Below, piece by piece: positions 7,752-15,902 of a stretch of 36,747 nucleotides of DNA. This DNA comes from Avimonoglobus sp965151315. Lineage in GTDB: Bacteria > Bacillota > Clostridia > UBA1381. Position 1 is the stretch's first letter; each line of letters opens with the position of its first letter. The translations under genes and the position numbers were made by a program. The DNA is taken from the NCBI GenBank assembly GCA_965151315.1, contig CBCTZG010000025.1, positions 1-36,747 of the forward strand, given 5' to 3'. The notes beneath the pieces were generated by a model. It made no database searches and had not been told where the DNA came from. It worked only from the letters and a program-made list of their open reading frames with translations.

Positions 7752-8231
7752 ATGGCAGAACATCCAATCGACGGCTTAATGGACGCGGCGCTGCGCAATA
7801 TCAAGTCCATGGTAGACGTAAATACGATTATCGGCGACCCTGTGACTACGCCGGACGGAACGATTATTATTCCGATTTCCACGGTTTCTTTTGGCTTTGG
7901 TGCCGGCGGAAGCGACTTTTCCGCAAAGGGGGCCGTGCAGACCCAGGCCGCGCCGATGTTTGGCGGCGGCTGCGGCGGCGGCGCGAAGGTAAAGCCAGTT
8001 GCGTTTTTAGTGGTGGGCAGCGGCAATATCCGGCTCCTGCCTATGGATGGCGGGACGTCACCGGTAGATAAGCTGATTGACCTGATGCCGGAGATGGTTG
8101 ATAAGGTCAATGGCGTGGTATCTGGATTTGCGGATAAGATCATGTCTAAACGCAAGAAAGAAGATAAGGAAAAGCAAGCGGCGGATTCGCCGGAGCCGTT
8201 TGTGGATGTTGTGGATCCGGCTGACGATTGA
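7752..8231 (+). CDS. ytfJ: YtfJ/GerW family sporulation protein
   Basis: A 159-residue protein of the YtfJ (GerW) family, known in Bacillus subtilis to affect spore germination. Diagnostic sequence: HPIDGLMDAALRNIKSMVDV at residues 4-23, GDPVTTPDGTIIIPISTVSF at 28-47, then FGFGAGGSDF and a glycine-rich GGGCGGGAKV near 71-80. The C-terminus is charged and probably disordered. The ATG at 7752 has AAAGGGAG eight bases upstream and begins exactly where the family begins; an in-frame start at 7695 would fall inside the upstream gene. A terminator follows directly. The gene supports a spore-forming ancestry for the organism. Confidence 0.93.
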   Translation: MAEHPIDGLMDAALRNIKSMVDVNTIIGDPVTTPDGTIIIPISTVSFGFGAGGSDFSAKGAVQTQAAPMFGGGCGGGAKVKPVAFLVVGSGNIRLLPMDGGTSPVDKLIDLMPEMVDKVNGVVSGFADKIMSKRKKEDKEKQAADSPEPFVDVVDPADD

Positions 8232-8243
8232 TAAACAGCACAC

Positions 8244-8273
8244 AAAAGCGCCGGCATGCCTGCCGGGGCTTTT
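8244..8273 (+). terminator. Terminator after ytfJ
   Basis: A GC-rich hairpin with arms AAAAGC-g-CCGGCA (8244-8256) and TGCCGG-g-GCTTTT (8261-8273), one G/G mismatch and a four-base loop, ends in a T-run 13 bases after the ytfJ stop. It closes the protease-scpAB-ytfJ transcript. Confidence 0.75.
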
Positions 8274-8307
8274 GCTATGCGTATTTACATAGATAGGGAG
8301 CGTATTT

Positions 8308-10149
8308 ATGGCAATACAAACAAAGGATAAAATTTTAATGGGCGTACAAAAGCCAACCCGGTATACCGGCGGGGAGCTGAATGCCTGTATCAAGGATCCG
8401 GCGTCGGTGGACGTCCGGTTCGCGTTTTGTTTCCCGGATGTATATGAGATTGCAATGTCTCATTTGGGGATCAAAATCCTCTACCATATCCTGAACCTCC
8501 GGCCAGATACCTATTGTGAGCGGATATTCGCGCCCTGGCCGGATATGGAACAGGAAATGCGTACCCGGGGAATGCGGCTGTTTGCCTTGGAATCGGGAGA
8601 TGCGATCACCAATTTTGATATTGTCGGCTTTACGCTGCAATATGAGCTGAGTTACAGCAACATTGTAAATATGCTGGATCTGGCTGATATTCCGTTATGG
8701 GCCAGGGATCGAGATGAAACCCATCCCTTTGTGTGTGCCGGCGGGCCATGCGCCTATAACGGCGAGCCCATCGCGGACTTCATTGACTTCTTTATGCTGG
8801 GTGAGGGAGAAGAGGTGATCGGCGAGGTAGTAGACGCGTACATACAATGGAAACGGGAAGGACGCCGCAGCCGGCAGGAATTTTTGGGCCGGATCGCGAA
8901 GATCGAGGGGGTCTATGTCCCGTCCTTTTACGACGTCGTATATGACAGCCAGGGAAAAGTGCAGAGTATTACGCCCAATCACCCTAATGCCAAGCCTTCG
9001 GTGCGCAAACGGATTGTAATGGATTTTGACCAGGCTATAGCGCCGGATAAAATTATTGTACCCTTTGGGGAAACGGTTCATGACCGGGTCATGCTGGAGT
9101 TGTTCCGGGGCTGCATCCGGGGCTGCCGTTTCTGCCAGGCGGGTTACATTTACCGGCCGGTCCGGGAACGGAAGGCTGATACATTGGCACAGTTAGCGGA
9201 TTCCCTGCTTACCTCCAGCGGGTATGATGAAATCTCCCTTTCCTCGCTGAGCACCAGTGATTACCGGGAGCTGCCGGCGCTGACTGACGCGCTTCTGGAC
9301 ATGACGGAACGGAAAAAAATCAGCCTGTCCCTGCCATCCCTGCGGATCGATAACTTTTCCTTAGAGCTGATGCATAAGGTACAGAAGGTGCGCAAAACCG
9401 GAATTACCTTCGCGCCAGAAGCGGGGACGCAGCGGCTGCGGGACGTGATCAATAAAAATATTACTGAGGAGAATATCATCCAGTCTACGGACATGCTGTT
9501 TCGAGGCGGCTGGACGAATGTAAAGCTATACTTTATGATTGGCCTGCCTACGGAAACCGCGGAGGATATCCAAGGCATCGCAGCCCTGGCCGGCCGGGTT
9601 TTAGACGTATATTTTCAGATTCCCAAGGAAGAACGGGCAAGGAATATCAATATTACCGTGAGCACCTCCAGCTTTATTCCCAAGCCTTTTACGGCCTTTC
9701 AATGGGCCCGGCAGGACAGCCGGGAGACGATTATCGAAAAGCAGCGGCTTTTGCGGGGGGAGATCCGCTCTAAAAAGATCCGGTATATTTGGCATGATAA
9801 TAAAACCAGCTATTTAGAAGGCGTGTTTGCCCGTGGGGATCGGCGGCTCGCAGCCGTGATTGCCCAGGCGGTGAAAAACGGCTGCAAGTTTGACGGCTGG
9901 GATGAGTATTTTCAGTTTGATGCATGGATGGAGAGCTTCCGCCAGTGCGGAATTGACCCGGATTTTTACCTGCGGGCCCGGGAATACGACGAGGTGCTCC
10001 CCTGGGATCATATTGACGTAGGGGTCACAAAAGAATTTTTTATCCGGGAAAATGAGCGGGCAAAAAAAGCGCAGACTACGCCAAACTGCCGGGAACAGTG
10101 CGCCGGCTGCGGCGCAAATACCTTTAAGGCGGGTGTCTGCTATGAGTAA
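8308..10149 (+). CDS. B12-binding-domain radical SAM protein, TIGR03960 type
   Basis: A 613-residue radical SAM protein. An N-terminal cobalamin-binding-like domain (residues about 35-175) contains FCFPDVYEIAMSHLGIKILY. The radical SAM core follows with the cluster ligands C269, C273 and C276 (FRGCIRGCRFCQAGY), then LSTSDYRELP and ITFAPEAGTQRLRDVINKNI. The C-terminus has a cysteine cluster C-x3-C-x2-C-x(8)-C (CREQCAGCGANTFKAGVC). The family is found in anaerobes together with the DUF2344 protein encoded next; the two halves are fused in some species. They are suspected to act in RNA modification, but the reaction is not established as far as I know. GGGAG lies upstream of the ATG. It overlaps the next gene by eight bases. 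Confidence 0.9.
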   Translation: MAIQTKDKILMGVQKPTRYTGGELNACIKDPASVDVRFAFCFPDVYEIAMSHLGIKILYHILNLRPDTYCERIFAPWPDMEQEMRTRGMRLFALESGDAITNFDIVGFTLQYELSYSNIVNMLDLADIPLWARDRDETHPFVCAGGPCAYNGEPIADFIDFFMLGEGEEVIGEVVDAYIQWKREGRRSRQEFLGRIAKIEGVYVPSFYDVVYDSQGKVQSITPNHPNAKPSVRKRIVMDFDQAIAPDKIIVPFGETVHDRVMLELFRGCIRGCRFCQAGYIYRPVRERKADTLAQLADSLLTSSGYDEISLSSLSTSDYRELPALTDALLDMTERKKISLSLPSLRIDNFSLELMHKVQKVRKTGITFAPEAGTQRLRDVINKNITEENIIQSTDMLFRGGWTNVKLYFMIGLPTETAEDIQGIAALAGRVLDVYFQIPKEERARNINITVSTSSFIPKPFTAFQWARQDSRETIIEKQRLLRGEIRSKKIRYIWHDNKTSYLEGVFARGDRRLAAVIAQAVKNGCKFDGWDEYFQFDAWMESFRQCGIDPDFYLRAREYDEVLPWDHIDVGVTKEFFIRENERAKKAQTTPNCREQCAGCGANTFKAGVCYE

Positions 10150-10807
10150 TTATGTGCTAAAGTATACGCGCGGCCCTCGGGTGCGTTATATTTCCCATTT
10201 GGATTTTATCCGGATGTTCCACCGGGCTGTGCGCCGGGCGGACTTGAATATGGTATTCTCGCAGGGATTTAACCCCCATCCGGTGATGACGGTGGCTTTG
10301 CCCCTGTCCGTCGGCGTAACGTCAGAGGGGGAGTATATGAAAATCGGATTTATGGACGGTTTTGGCTACACAGAGGATATCATCCAGAACCGCTTAAACC
10401 AAGCCCTGCCGGAAGGATTTTCCATTACAGCTGTCCGGCGTACAGAGGGAAAAGAACTGGATTTTGCCAAGCTGGACCGGGCGCGTTACCGGGTAGAAGC
10501 AGAGCTGGAAGAGCCGATTGTGCTGGATCTGGATGGATTTTTAGCCAATCCGGAGCTGCTTGTTTTGAAAAAGACAAAGAGCGGCGAAAAGGAAGCCGAC
10601 ATCCGGCCGTATATTTACAGTTTAGAGCAAACCGAGCAAGCAGGCAATGAAATTACGCTGTCTATGTGCACAGCGGCGGGAAACGCGTATAATCTCAAGC
10701 CCGAAACAGTGCTTTCCGCCATGGAAAAATATATCCCCGGCTTCCGGGTCCGGGCGGCGCTTATGCACCGGTCCGCGATTTTGGCCGGCGAAAAGGAATT
10801 TTTATAG
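10142..10807 (+). CDS. TIGR03936 / DUF2344 radical-SAM-linked protein
   Basis: A 221-residue protein beginning MSNYVLKYTRGPRVRYISHL, the typical start of the DUF2344 (TIGR03936) family, with DFIRMFHRAVRRADLNMVFSQGFNPHP following. The family resembles the N-terminal half of tRNA-modification and RNA-binding folds and is nearly always encoded next to or fused with a TIGR03960 radical SAM protein, as here. I place the start at 10142, overlapping the end of the upstream gene by eight bases, because AAGGCGGGTG is correctly spaced and family homology starts there. An rng (RNase G) gene or ribosomal genes L21/L27 often follow in other Clostridia; they are absent here. Confidence 0.9.
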   Translation: MSNYVLKYTRGPRVRYISHLDFIRMFHRAVRRADLNMVFSQGFNPHPVMTVALPLSVGVTSEGEYMKIGFMDGFGYTEDIIQNRLNQALPEGFSITAVRRTEGKELDFAKLDRARYRVEAELEEPIVLDLDGFLANPELLVLKKTKSGEKEADIRPYIYSLEQTEQAGNEITLSMCTAAGNAYNLKPETVLSAMEKYIPGFRVRAALMHRSAILAGEKEFL

Positions 10808-10836
10808 TTGTCATCAATTGAAATTTATGGTATAAT
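10808..10836 (+). promoter_or_regulatory. Strong sigma-A-type promoter before the VOC-SDR pair
   Basis: TTGTCA at 10808-10813 and a perfect TATAAT at 10831-10836 with 17 bp between. It starts immediately after the stop of the previous gene and separates the radical SAM pair from the following metabolic genes. Confidence 0.75.
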
Positions 10837-10852
10837 GAAAGGAGCAGATGAT

Positions 10853-11236
10853 ATGGGCATTGAACATCTGGCGATTTTGGCTAAAGACACGAAGGGATTG
10901 CAGGACTGGTATGTCCGGACCTTCGGCGGGAAAACCGTGTATGATAACGGCAAGGGTACATATTTTGCGGCATTCCCAGACGGCAGTATGATTGAGTTTA
11001 TTACAGCCGGAGAAAATACGCCGGAATACGGTCTGAAGGCAGCGGGGATCCGGCATATTGCGATCGGCGTAGAGGCGGCGGATTTTGACCCGCTGGTCAA
11101 AGCGTTAAAAGCGGACGGCCGTGTTTGTGAGGTCAGTGATGTAACGGAAAACGCAAAAGGGATCAAAACCTACTTTTTCCGCGACCCGGAAGGGAATATC
11201 CTGCACCTGATTTACCGGCCGGAGCCGTTAATATAA
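10853..11236 (+). CDS. VOC (glyoxalase/dioxygenase superfamily) protein
   Basis: A 127-residue single-module-pair vicinal-oxygen-chelate protein. Two beta-alpha-beta-beta-beta units are visible: IEHLAILAKDTKGLQDWYV ... GSMIEFITAG and IRHIAIGVEAADFDPLVKAL ... DPEGNILHLIYRPE. Probable metal ligands are H5, E48, H68 and, at the fourth position, H118 where glyoxalase I has glutamate. The ATG at 10853 has AAAGGAG nine bases upstream; translation from 10808 would include the promoter. It is cotranscribed with the dehydrogenase that follows after 22 bases, so it may act on a sugar-acid or dicarbonyl intermediate in the same route; the substrate is not predictable. Confidence 0.8.
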   Translation: MGIEHLAILAKDTKGLQDWYVRTFGGKTVYDNGKGTYFAAFPDGSMIEFITAGENTPEYGLKAAGIRHIAIGVEAADFDPLVKALKADGRVCEVSDVTENAKGIKTYFFRDPEGNILHLIYRPEPLI

Positions 11237-11258
11237 GTATTTTGAAAGGAGAACAAAC

Positions 11259-12044
11259 ATGGATATTTTAAACAGCTTTAGCTTGGACGGAAAGGTTGCG
11301 CTGGTGACAGGCGCTACTTATGGGATTGGCTACACCATTGCGAAGGCCTACGCCGCTGCGGGCGCAAAGATCGTATTCTGCGATCTGAAGCAGGAGTTTG
11401 TAGACCGGGGGACGACCGCCTATACGGCGGACGGCATTGAAGCCAAGGGGTATGTCTGCGATGTGACCCAGGAGGATCAGGTACAGGCCATGGTGGCTCA
11501 GATTGAGCAGGAGTTCGGCGCTGTTGATATTCTGGTGAACAACGCTGGCATCATCAAGCGGATTCCTATGTGTGAAATGTCTGCGGAGGAATTCCGGCAG
11601 GTGGTGGATGTAGATTTAAATGCGCCGTTTATCGTATCTAAGGCCGTAATCCCCGGCATGATCCGAAAGGGGCATGGGAAAATCATTAACATCTGCTCTA
11701 TGATGAGCGAGCTGGGCCGGGAAACGGTTTCTGCCTACGCGGCGGCAAAGGGCGGCCTGAAAATGCTGACCCGGAATATCTGCGCTGAATATGGAGAGCA
11801 CAACATTCAGTGCAACGGCATTGGCCCAGGCTATATCGCAACGCCGCAGACTGCGCCGCTGCGTGAGGAGGGACATCCCTTTAATAGCTTTATTATCGCG
11901 AAAACACCGGCTGCCCGGTGGGGAACGCCGGAAGACTTAATGGGCCCCGCTGTATTTTTAGCCTCGGACGCTTCTAATTTTGTCAATGGCCATGTGCTGT
12001 ATGTAGACGGCGGTATCCTGGCCTATATCGGGAAACAGCCGTAA
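11259..12044 (+). CDS. Short-chain dehydrogenase, gluconate 5-dehydrogenase / KduD-like
   Basis: A 261-residue classical SDR. The NAD(P)-binding TGATYGIG is at residues 17-24, D69 follows the fourth strand region, NNAG at 94-97, and the catalytic set is S147, Y160 and K164 (SAYAAAKG). The segment CNGIGPGYIATPQTAPLRE and the C-terminus GHVLYVDGGILAYIGKQP are characteristic of gluconate 5-dehydrogenases and 2-dehydro-3-deoxy-D-gluconate 5-dehydrogenases (IdnO/KduD). These interconvert keto-sugar acids and appear in uronate and gluconate catabolism. AAAGGAG lies upstream. With the VOC gene and the downstream glycyl radical dehydratase and polysaccharide-active genes it suggests handling of sugars released from plant or mucosal glycans; the exact substrate is inferred only. 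Confidence 0.85.
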   Translation: MDILNSFSLDGKVALVTGATYGIGYTIAKAYAAAGAKIVFCDLKQEFVDRGTTAYTADGIEAKGYVCDVTQEDQVQAMVAQIEQEFGAVDILVNNAGIIKRIPMCEMSAEEFRQVVDVDLNAPFIVSKAVIPGMIRKGHGKIINICSMMSELGRETVSAYAAAKGGLKMLTRNICAEYGEHNIQCNGIGPGYIATPQTAPLREEGHPFNSFIIAKTPAARWGTPEDLMGPAVFLASDASNFVNGHVLYVDGGILAYIGKQP

Positions 12045-12061
12045 TGCTGTCCTTACTGAAA

Positions 12062-12100
12062 TAAGCCAAAACAACTTTGATTGTTTTGGTTTATTTTTGT
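12062..12100 (+). terminator. Terminator after the SDR gene
   Basis: A stem of about 12 pairs (12063-12074 with 12081-12092, one G-U) around a six-base loop, followed by TTATTTTTGTTTTT. It begins about 18 bases after the stop. Confidence 0.75.
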
Positions 12101-12137
12101 TTTTCTTTGTTTTTGTTGATTTTTTTTGGAAAAAAGG

Positions 12138-12335
12138 TTGAAAAAGCAAAAGATATATGCTATAATAGATTTGTAAAAATATAGTCCGTTATTGTCTAAT
12201 ATAGATTCCATGGCGGATATGGATCATTCAATATACCAAGCGTTGTTTCCGGAAATTTTAACCTCCGGGAATTGCAGCCTGTTGGGAATAGCTTACTTGT
12301 ACATTGGATAAATTTTATTGAAGGAGCTGGTAAAC
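12138..12335 (+). promoter_or_regulatory. Promoter and leader of the glycyl radical enzyme gene
   Basis: TTGAAA at 12138-12143 and a perfect TATAAT at 12161-12166 with 17 bp between. The mRNA would start near 12173, leaving a leader of about 160 bases before the ATG at 12336. I see only a weak inverted repeat in it (TTCCGG near 12247 and CCGGGA near 12265) and no recognised riboswitch. AAGGAG at 12321-12326 is the ribosome binding site. Confidence 0.65.
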
Positions 12336-14867
12336 ATGGCCGAGTTTGAAACTGTGGATATTCCTGTAAGCCCGCGGATTGGCAAGCTGATCGCGGATTT
12401 ATACGAAAACATGCCGCAAATCGAAACAGAACGGGCGGTTTTGCTGACAGAAAGTTATCAAAAAACAGAGGATTTGCCGATTATAAAGCGCCGCGCTTTG
12501 GCGTTTGCCCATATTTTAAAGCGTATCCCAATTACGATCCGGCCTGGGGAGCTGATCGTCGGCAGCGCCACCAAGGCGCCCCGAAGCTGCCAGGTGTTTC
12601 CGGAATATTCTTATGAATGGCTGGAGGCGGAATTTGATACGATCGAAAAACGGAGCGCCGACCCATTCTACATATCGGAAGAAAACAAAGAAATTCTCCG
12701 GAAAATCTATCCGTATTGGAAAGGAAAGACTACCAGTGAACTGGCCACTGCCTATATGGCCCCGGAGGCAATCCTGGCTATCGAGCATAATATTTTTACG
12801 CCGGGGAATTATTTTTACAATGGGATTGGCCATGTGACGGTAGATTATGATAAGATCCTGCGGATCGGATACCGGGGCCTGATGCAGGAGGCGGCTCAGG
12901 AGCTGGCTCAAATCCATGTTTATGACGCGGATTACGCGAAGAAGCATGAGTTTTTGGAAGCGGTAATCATCTGCTGCCAGGCAGTAATAGATTACGCGAA
13001 GCGCTATGCCCGTCTGGCGGCGGAGCAGGCGGAAAAATGTGGCGACCCGGTCCGGAAAGCGGAGTTTTTACAGATTGCGAAAAATTGTAAAAACGTACCG
13101 GAAAATCCGGCTTCCAGCTTTATGGAGGCCTGCCAGACCTTCTGGTTTATCCAGATGCTTCTGCAGATGGAGTCCAGCGGGCATTCTATTTCCCCGGGAC
13201 GATTTGACCAGTATATGTACCCCTATTACAAAAAAGATATTGAAAACGGTACCCTGACCCGGGAATTTGCCCAAGAGCTGATGGACTGTATCTGGGTAAA
13301 GCTGAACGACTTGAATAAAGTCCGGGACGCCGCGTCGGCAGAAGGCTTTGCGGGCTACAGCCTGTTCCAGAACCTTTGCGCCGGCGGACAGACCAAGGAG
13401 GGGCTGGATGCCACCAACGACCTGTCCTATATGTGTATCCAGGCTTCCATGCATACCCAGCTGCCCCAGCCGTCCTTCTCCGTGCGGATTTGGAACGGAA
13501 CGCCGGACGAATTTATTTTCAAATGCGCGGAGTTGACCCGGACCGGCGTAGGGCTGCCGGCTTACTATAACGATGAGGTGATCATTCCGGCGTTGATGAG
13601 CCGTGGCCTAACCCTGGAAGACGCCCGGGATTATAATATCATCGGCTGTGTGGAACCGCAAAAGGCGGCTAAAACAGACGGCTGGCATGACGCGGCGTTT
13701 TTCAACATGTGCCGGCCCCTGGAGCTGGTATTCTCCAACGGTTACGACAAAGGGGAGCGTATCAGCATCCAGACCGGGGATGTTGAGAACATGCAGACCT
13801 TTGATGAATTTTATAACGCGTATAAGCGGCAGATGCAGTATAATATCGGACTTTTAGTGAATGCGGACAACGCCATTGATGTTGCCCACGGCGAACGCTG
13901 CCCGTTGCCGTTCCAGTCATCTATGGTGGAGGACTGTATCCACCGCGGGAAAAGCATGCAGGAGGGCGGTGCGGTGTATAACTTTACCGGTCCTCAAGGG
14001 TTTGGGATCGCCAATATGACAGACGCTCTGTATGCCATTAAAACCCTGGTATTTGAAGAAAAAAAAGCGACATTGGCAGACTTTAAGGAAGCCATGCAGC
14101 ATAATTTTGGATATGGCCTGACGCCGGAAGCGGCCCAGGAGGCTACCGAAGAGGTAGTGGAGCAGCTTGTTCAAGATGGAAAAAACGTGTCAGAGGAACA
14201 GATCGAACGGATCTTTACCATGTTTTTAGAAGGAATTTCCACGCCGGCGGAAAAGGAAAGATATCAAAAGCTGCGGGATATGATTGACCAGGTTCCGAAG
14301 TATGGAAACGATATTCCCGAGGTGGATTTATTTGCCCGGGATGTAGCTTATGTGTATACCAGGGAGCTGGAGAAGTATAAAAACCCGCGGGGCGGCATGT
14401 ACCAGGCAGGACTGTATCCGGTTTCCGCCAATGTGCCCTTAGGGCACCAGACAGGCGCCACACCGGACGGCAGACTTGCCAATACACCCGTGGCCGACGG
14501 CGTCGGCCCCTGCTCCGGAAGGGATACCAACGGCCCAACCTCTGCCGCCAATTCCGTAGCTAAGCTGGATCATGGCATTGCGTCCAACGGGACGCTGTAC
14601 AATCAAAAATTCCATCCCTCCGCGCTGCGGGGGCAGGAAGGCCTGCAGAAGTTTGCGGCCTATATCCGGGCGTTCTTTGACCAGAAGGGCATGCATATGC
14701 AGTTTAATGTCGTCAGCCGGGAAACCCTGTTAGACGCTCAAAAACATCCGGAAAACTATAAAAACCTGGTTGTTCGTGTGGCGGGATACAGCGCGCTGTT
14801 TACCACACTGTCCAAGTCATTGCAGGATGATATTATCAATCGGACGGAACAGGCTTTTAACAGATAA
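12336..14867 (+). CDS. Glycyl radical enzyme, glycerol/diol dehydratase-like
   Basis: An 843-residue glycyl radical enzyme. The active-site loop is IIGCVEPQ with thiyl cysteine C438 and general base E440; D452 lies 14 residues after the cysteine, as in B12-independent glycerol and 1,2-propanediol dehydratases, and H166 (GHVTVDY) and the SSGHSISPGRFDQY region (from about 280) also match that group. The glycyl radical loop RVAGYSALF puts the radical glycine at 817, 26 residues from the end. An insert of roughly 50 helical residues (about 592-641) makes it longer than the usual 780-800. I start at ATG 12336, nine bases after AAGGAG; an in-frame TTG at 12318 precedes that element. Its activase is encoded next. 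It probably removes water from a polyol or related compound; no aldehyde dehydrogenase or microcompartment genes are nearby. Confidence 0.88.
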   Translation: MAEFETVDIPVSPRIGKLIADLYENMPQIETERAVLLTESYQKTEDLPIIKRRALAFAHILKRIPITIRPGELIVGSATKAPRSCQVFPEYSYEWLEAEFDTIEKRSADPFYISEENKEILRKIYPYWKGKTTSELATAYMAPEAILAIEHNIFTPGNYFYNGIGHVTVDYDKILRIGYRGLMQEAAQELAQIHVYDADYAKKHEFLEAVIICCQAVIDYAKRYARLAAEQAEKCGDPVRKAEFLQIAKNCKNVPENPASSFMEACQTFWFIQMLLQMESSGHSISPGRFDQYMYPYYKKDIENGTLTREFAQELMDCIWVKLNDLNKVRDAASAEGFAGYSLFQNLCAGGQTKEGLDATNDLSYMCIQASMHTQLPQPSFSVRIWNGTPDEFIFKCAELTRTGVGLPAYYNDEVIIPALMSRGLTLEDARDYNIIGCVEPQKAAKTDGWHDAAFFNMCRPLELVFSNGYDKGERISIQTGDVENMQTFDEFYNAYKRQMQYNIGLLVNADNAIDVAHGERCPLPFQSSMVEDCIHRGKSMQEGGAVYNFTGPQGFGIANMTDALYAIKTLVFEEKKATLADFKEAMQHNFGYGLTPEAAQEATEEVVEQLVQDGKNVSEEQIERIFTMFLEGISTPAEKERYQKLRDMIDQVPKYGNDIPEVDLFARDVAYVYTRELEKYKNPRGGMYQAGLYPVSANVPLGHQTGATPDGRLANTPVADGVGPCSGRDTNGPTSAANSVAKLDHGIASNGTLYNQKFHPSALRGQEGLQKFAAYIRAFFDQKGMHMQFNVVSRETLLDAQKHPENYKNLVVRVAGYSALFTTLSKSLQDDIINRTEQAFNR

Positions 14868-14885
14868 GGGAAAGGATACGACACC

Positions 14886-15677
14886 ATGGACGATTATATG
14901 AATGCGGTGGGCAGGATATTTGATATTCAGAAATATTCTATCCACGATGGGCCTGGGATCCGTACTATTATATTTTTGAAGGGCTGCGCCCTGCGGTGCC
15001 GCTGGTGCTGCAATCCGGAATCCCAGGAGCATAAGATCCAAAATATGATCTTTGGCGGGAAAAATAAAGTTGTTGGCCGGGATGTTACGGTAGCGGAGGT
15101 TATGACGGAAATTAAAAAGGACATCCCCTATTACCGCCGTTCCGGCGGCGGAGTCACCTTGTCTGGCGGCGAGGCGCTTTTGCAGCCGAATTTCGCGCCT
15201 CAGCTTCTGCGGGCCTGCCATGAATCCGGCATCAATACCGCAATTGAGACAACAGCGTTTGCGCCGTTTTCTACCATTGAAAAATACCTGCCCCATCTGG
15301 ATTATATCCTGATGGATATCAAGCATATAAATGATGCGAAGCACAAGGAATTTACCGGACAGTCCAATCAGCTGATCCTGGAAAATGCCAGGAAGATTGC
15401 GGCGTGGGGAAGCGACCTGACGATCCGGGTGCCGGTGATCCCCACCTTTAACAATACGCCGGCAGAGATCCGGCAGATTGCAGCCTTTGCAAAAGCATTG
15501 CCGGGTGTAAAGCATTTGCATCTTCTGCCGTACCACCGGATGGGGGAAGACAAGTATGCCGGGCTGGGGCGGGATTATCTTTTGAAGGGCATTGGGCCCA
15601 TGCCTGACGCATATATGCAGACGCTGTTAGAAGCGGCGCGGCAGGAGTCGGGCCTCATCTGCCAGATCGGCGGATAA
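14886..15677 (+). CDS. Glycyl radical enzyme activase (radical SAM), short form
   Basis: A 263-residue radical SAM enzyme that installs the glycyl radical on the enzyme encoded 18 bases upstream. The N-terminal FDIQKYSIHDGPGIRTIIFL and the cluster ligands C34, C38 and C41 (CALRCRWC) are canonical, followed by CNPESQ and GGGVTLSGGEALLQP. Most activases of the dehydratase/HPAD/CutC type carry an insertion with two extra four-cysteine iron-sulfur motifs after CNPESQ; here that region is a short segment (about residues 48-66) without cysteines, more like pyruvate formate-lyase activase. A terminator hairpin follows the stop. Confidence 0.9.
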   Translation: MDDYMNAVGRIFDIQKYSIHDGPGIRTIIFLKGCALRCRWCCNPESQEHKIQNMIFGGKNKVVGRDVTVAEVMTEIKKDIPYYRRSGGGVTLSGGEALLQPNFAPQLLRACHESGINTAIETTAFAPFSTIEKYLPHLDYILMDIKHINDAKHKEFTGQSNQLILENARKIAAWGSDLTIRVPVIPTFNNTPAEIRQIAAFAKALPGVKHLHLLPYHRMGEDKYAGLGRDYLLKGIGPMPDAYMQTLLEAARQESGLICQIGG

Positions 15678-15690
15678 TATTTAGTTTTTT

Positions 15691-15723
15691 AAGCGAATCG
15701 GTAATTTCCGGTTCGCTTTTTGA
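15691..15723 (+). terminator. Terminator after the activase gene
   Basis: Arms 15691-15701 and 15708-15718 (11 pairs, one wobble) around a six-base loop, followed by a T-run, 13 bases after the stop codon. Confidence 0.75.
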
Positions 15724-15730
15724 TACCAGA

Positions 15731-15765
15731 ACAAGACCGCCGGTTCGCCGGCGGTCTTGTATTTT
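15731..15765. terminator. Second strong hairpin with TTCG loop
   Basis: A perfect 13-bp stem (15731-15743 and 15748-15760) closed by a TTCG loop, followed by ATTTTG. It probably backs up the preceding terminator and could also stop opposing transcription. Confidence 0.65.
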
Positions 15766-15902
15766 GCGGTTTTCTTAAATAGAATAGCTGGTGATATCAA
15801 ACCTTTAGGAATTTCTATAAAAACAGGAAAAAGCTGCAATGAAATAGAAATAGTGATAGTAAAACTATAAATAGTAATATTTCAAAATAATCTTCATCAT
15901 GA

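Noticed and set aside
14817..15536. Minus-strand frame of 239 residues opposite the activase
   Set aside because: Antisense of a well-supported radical SAM gene; histidine- and arginine-rich shadow composition.
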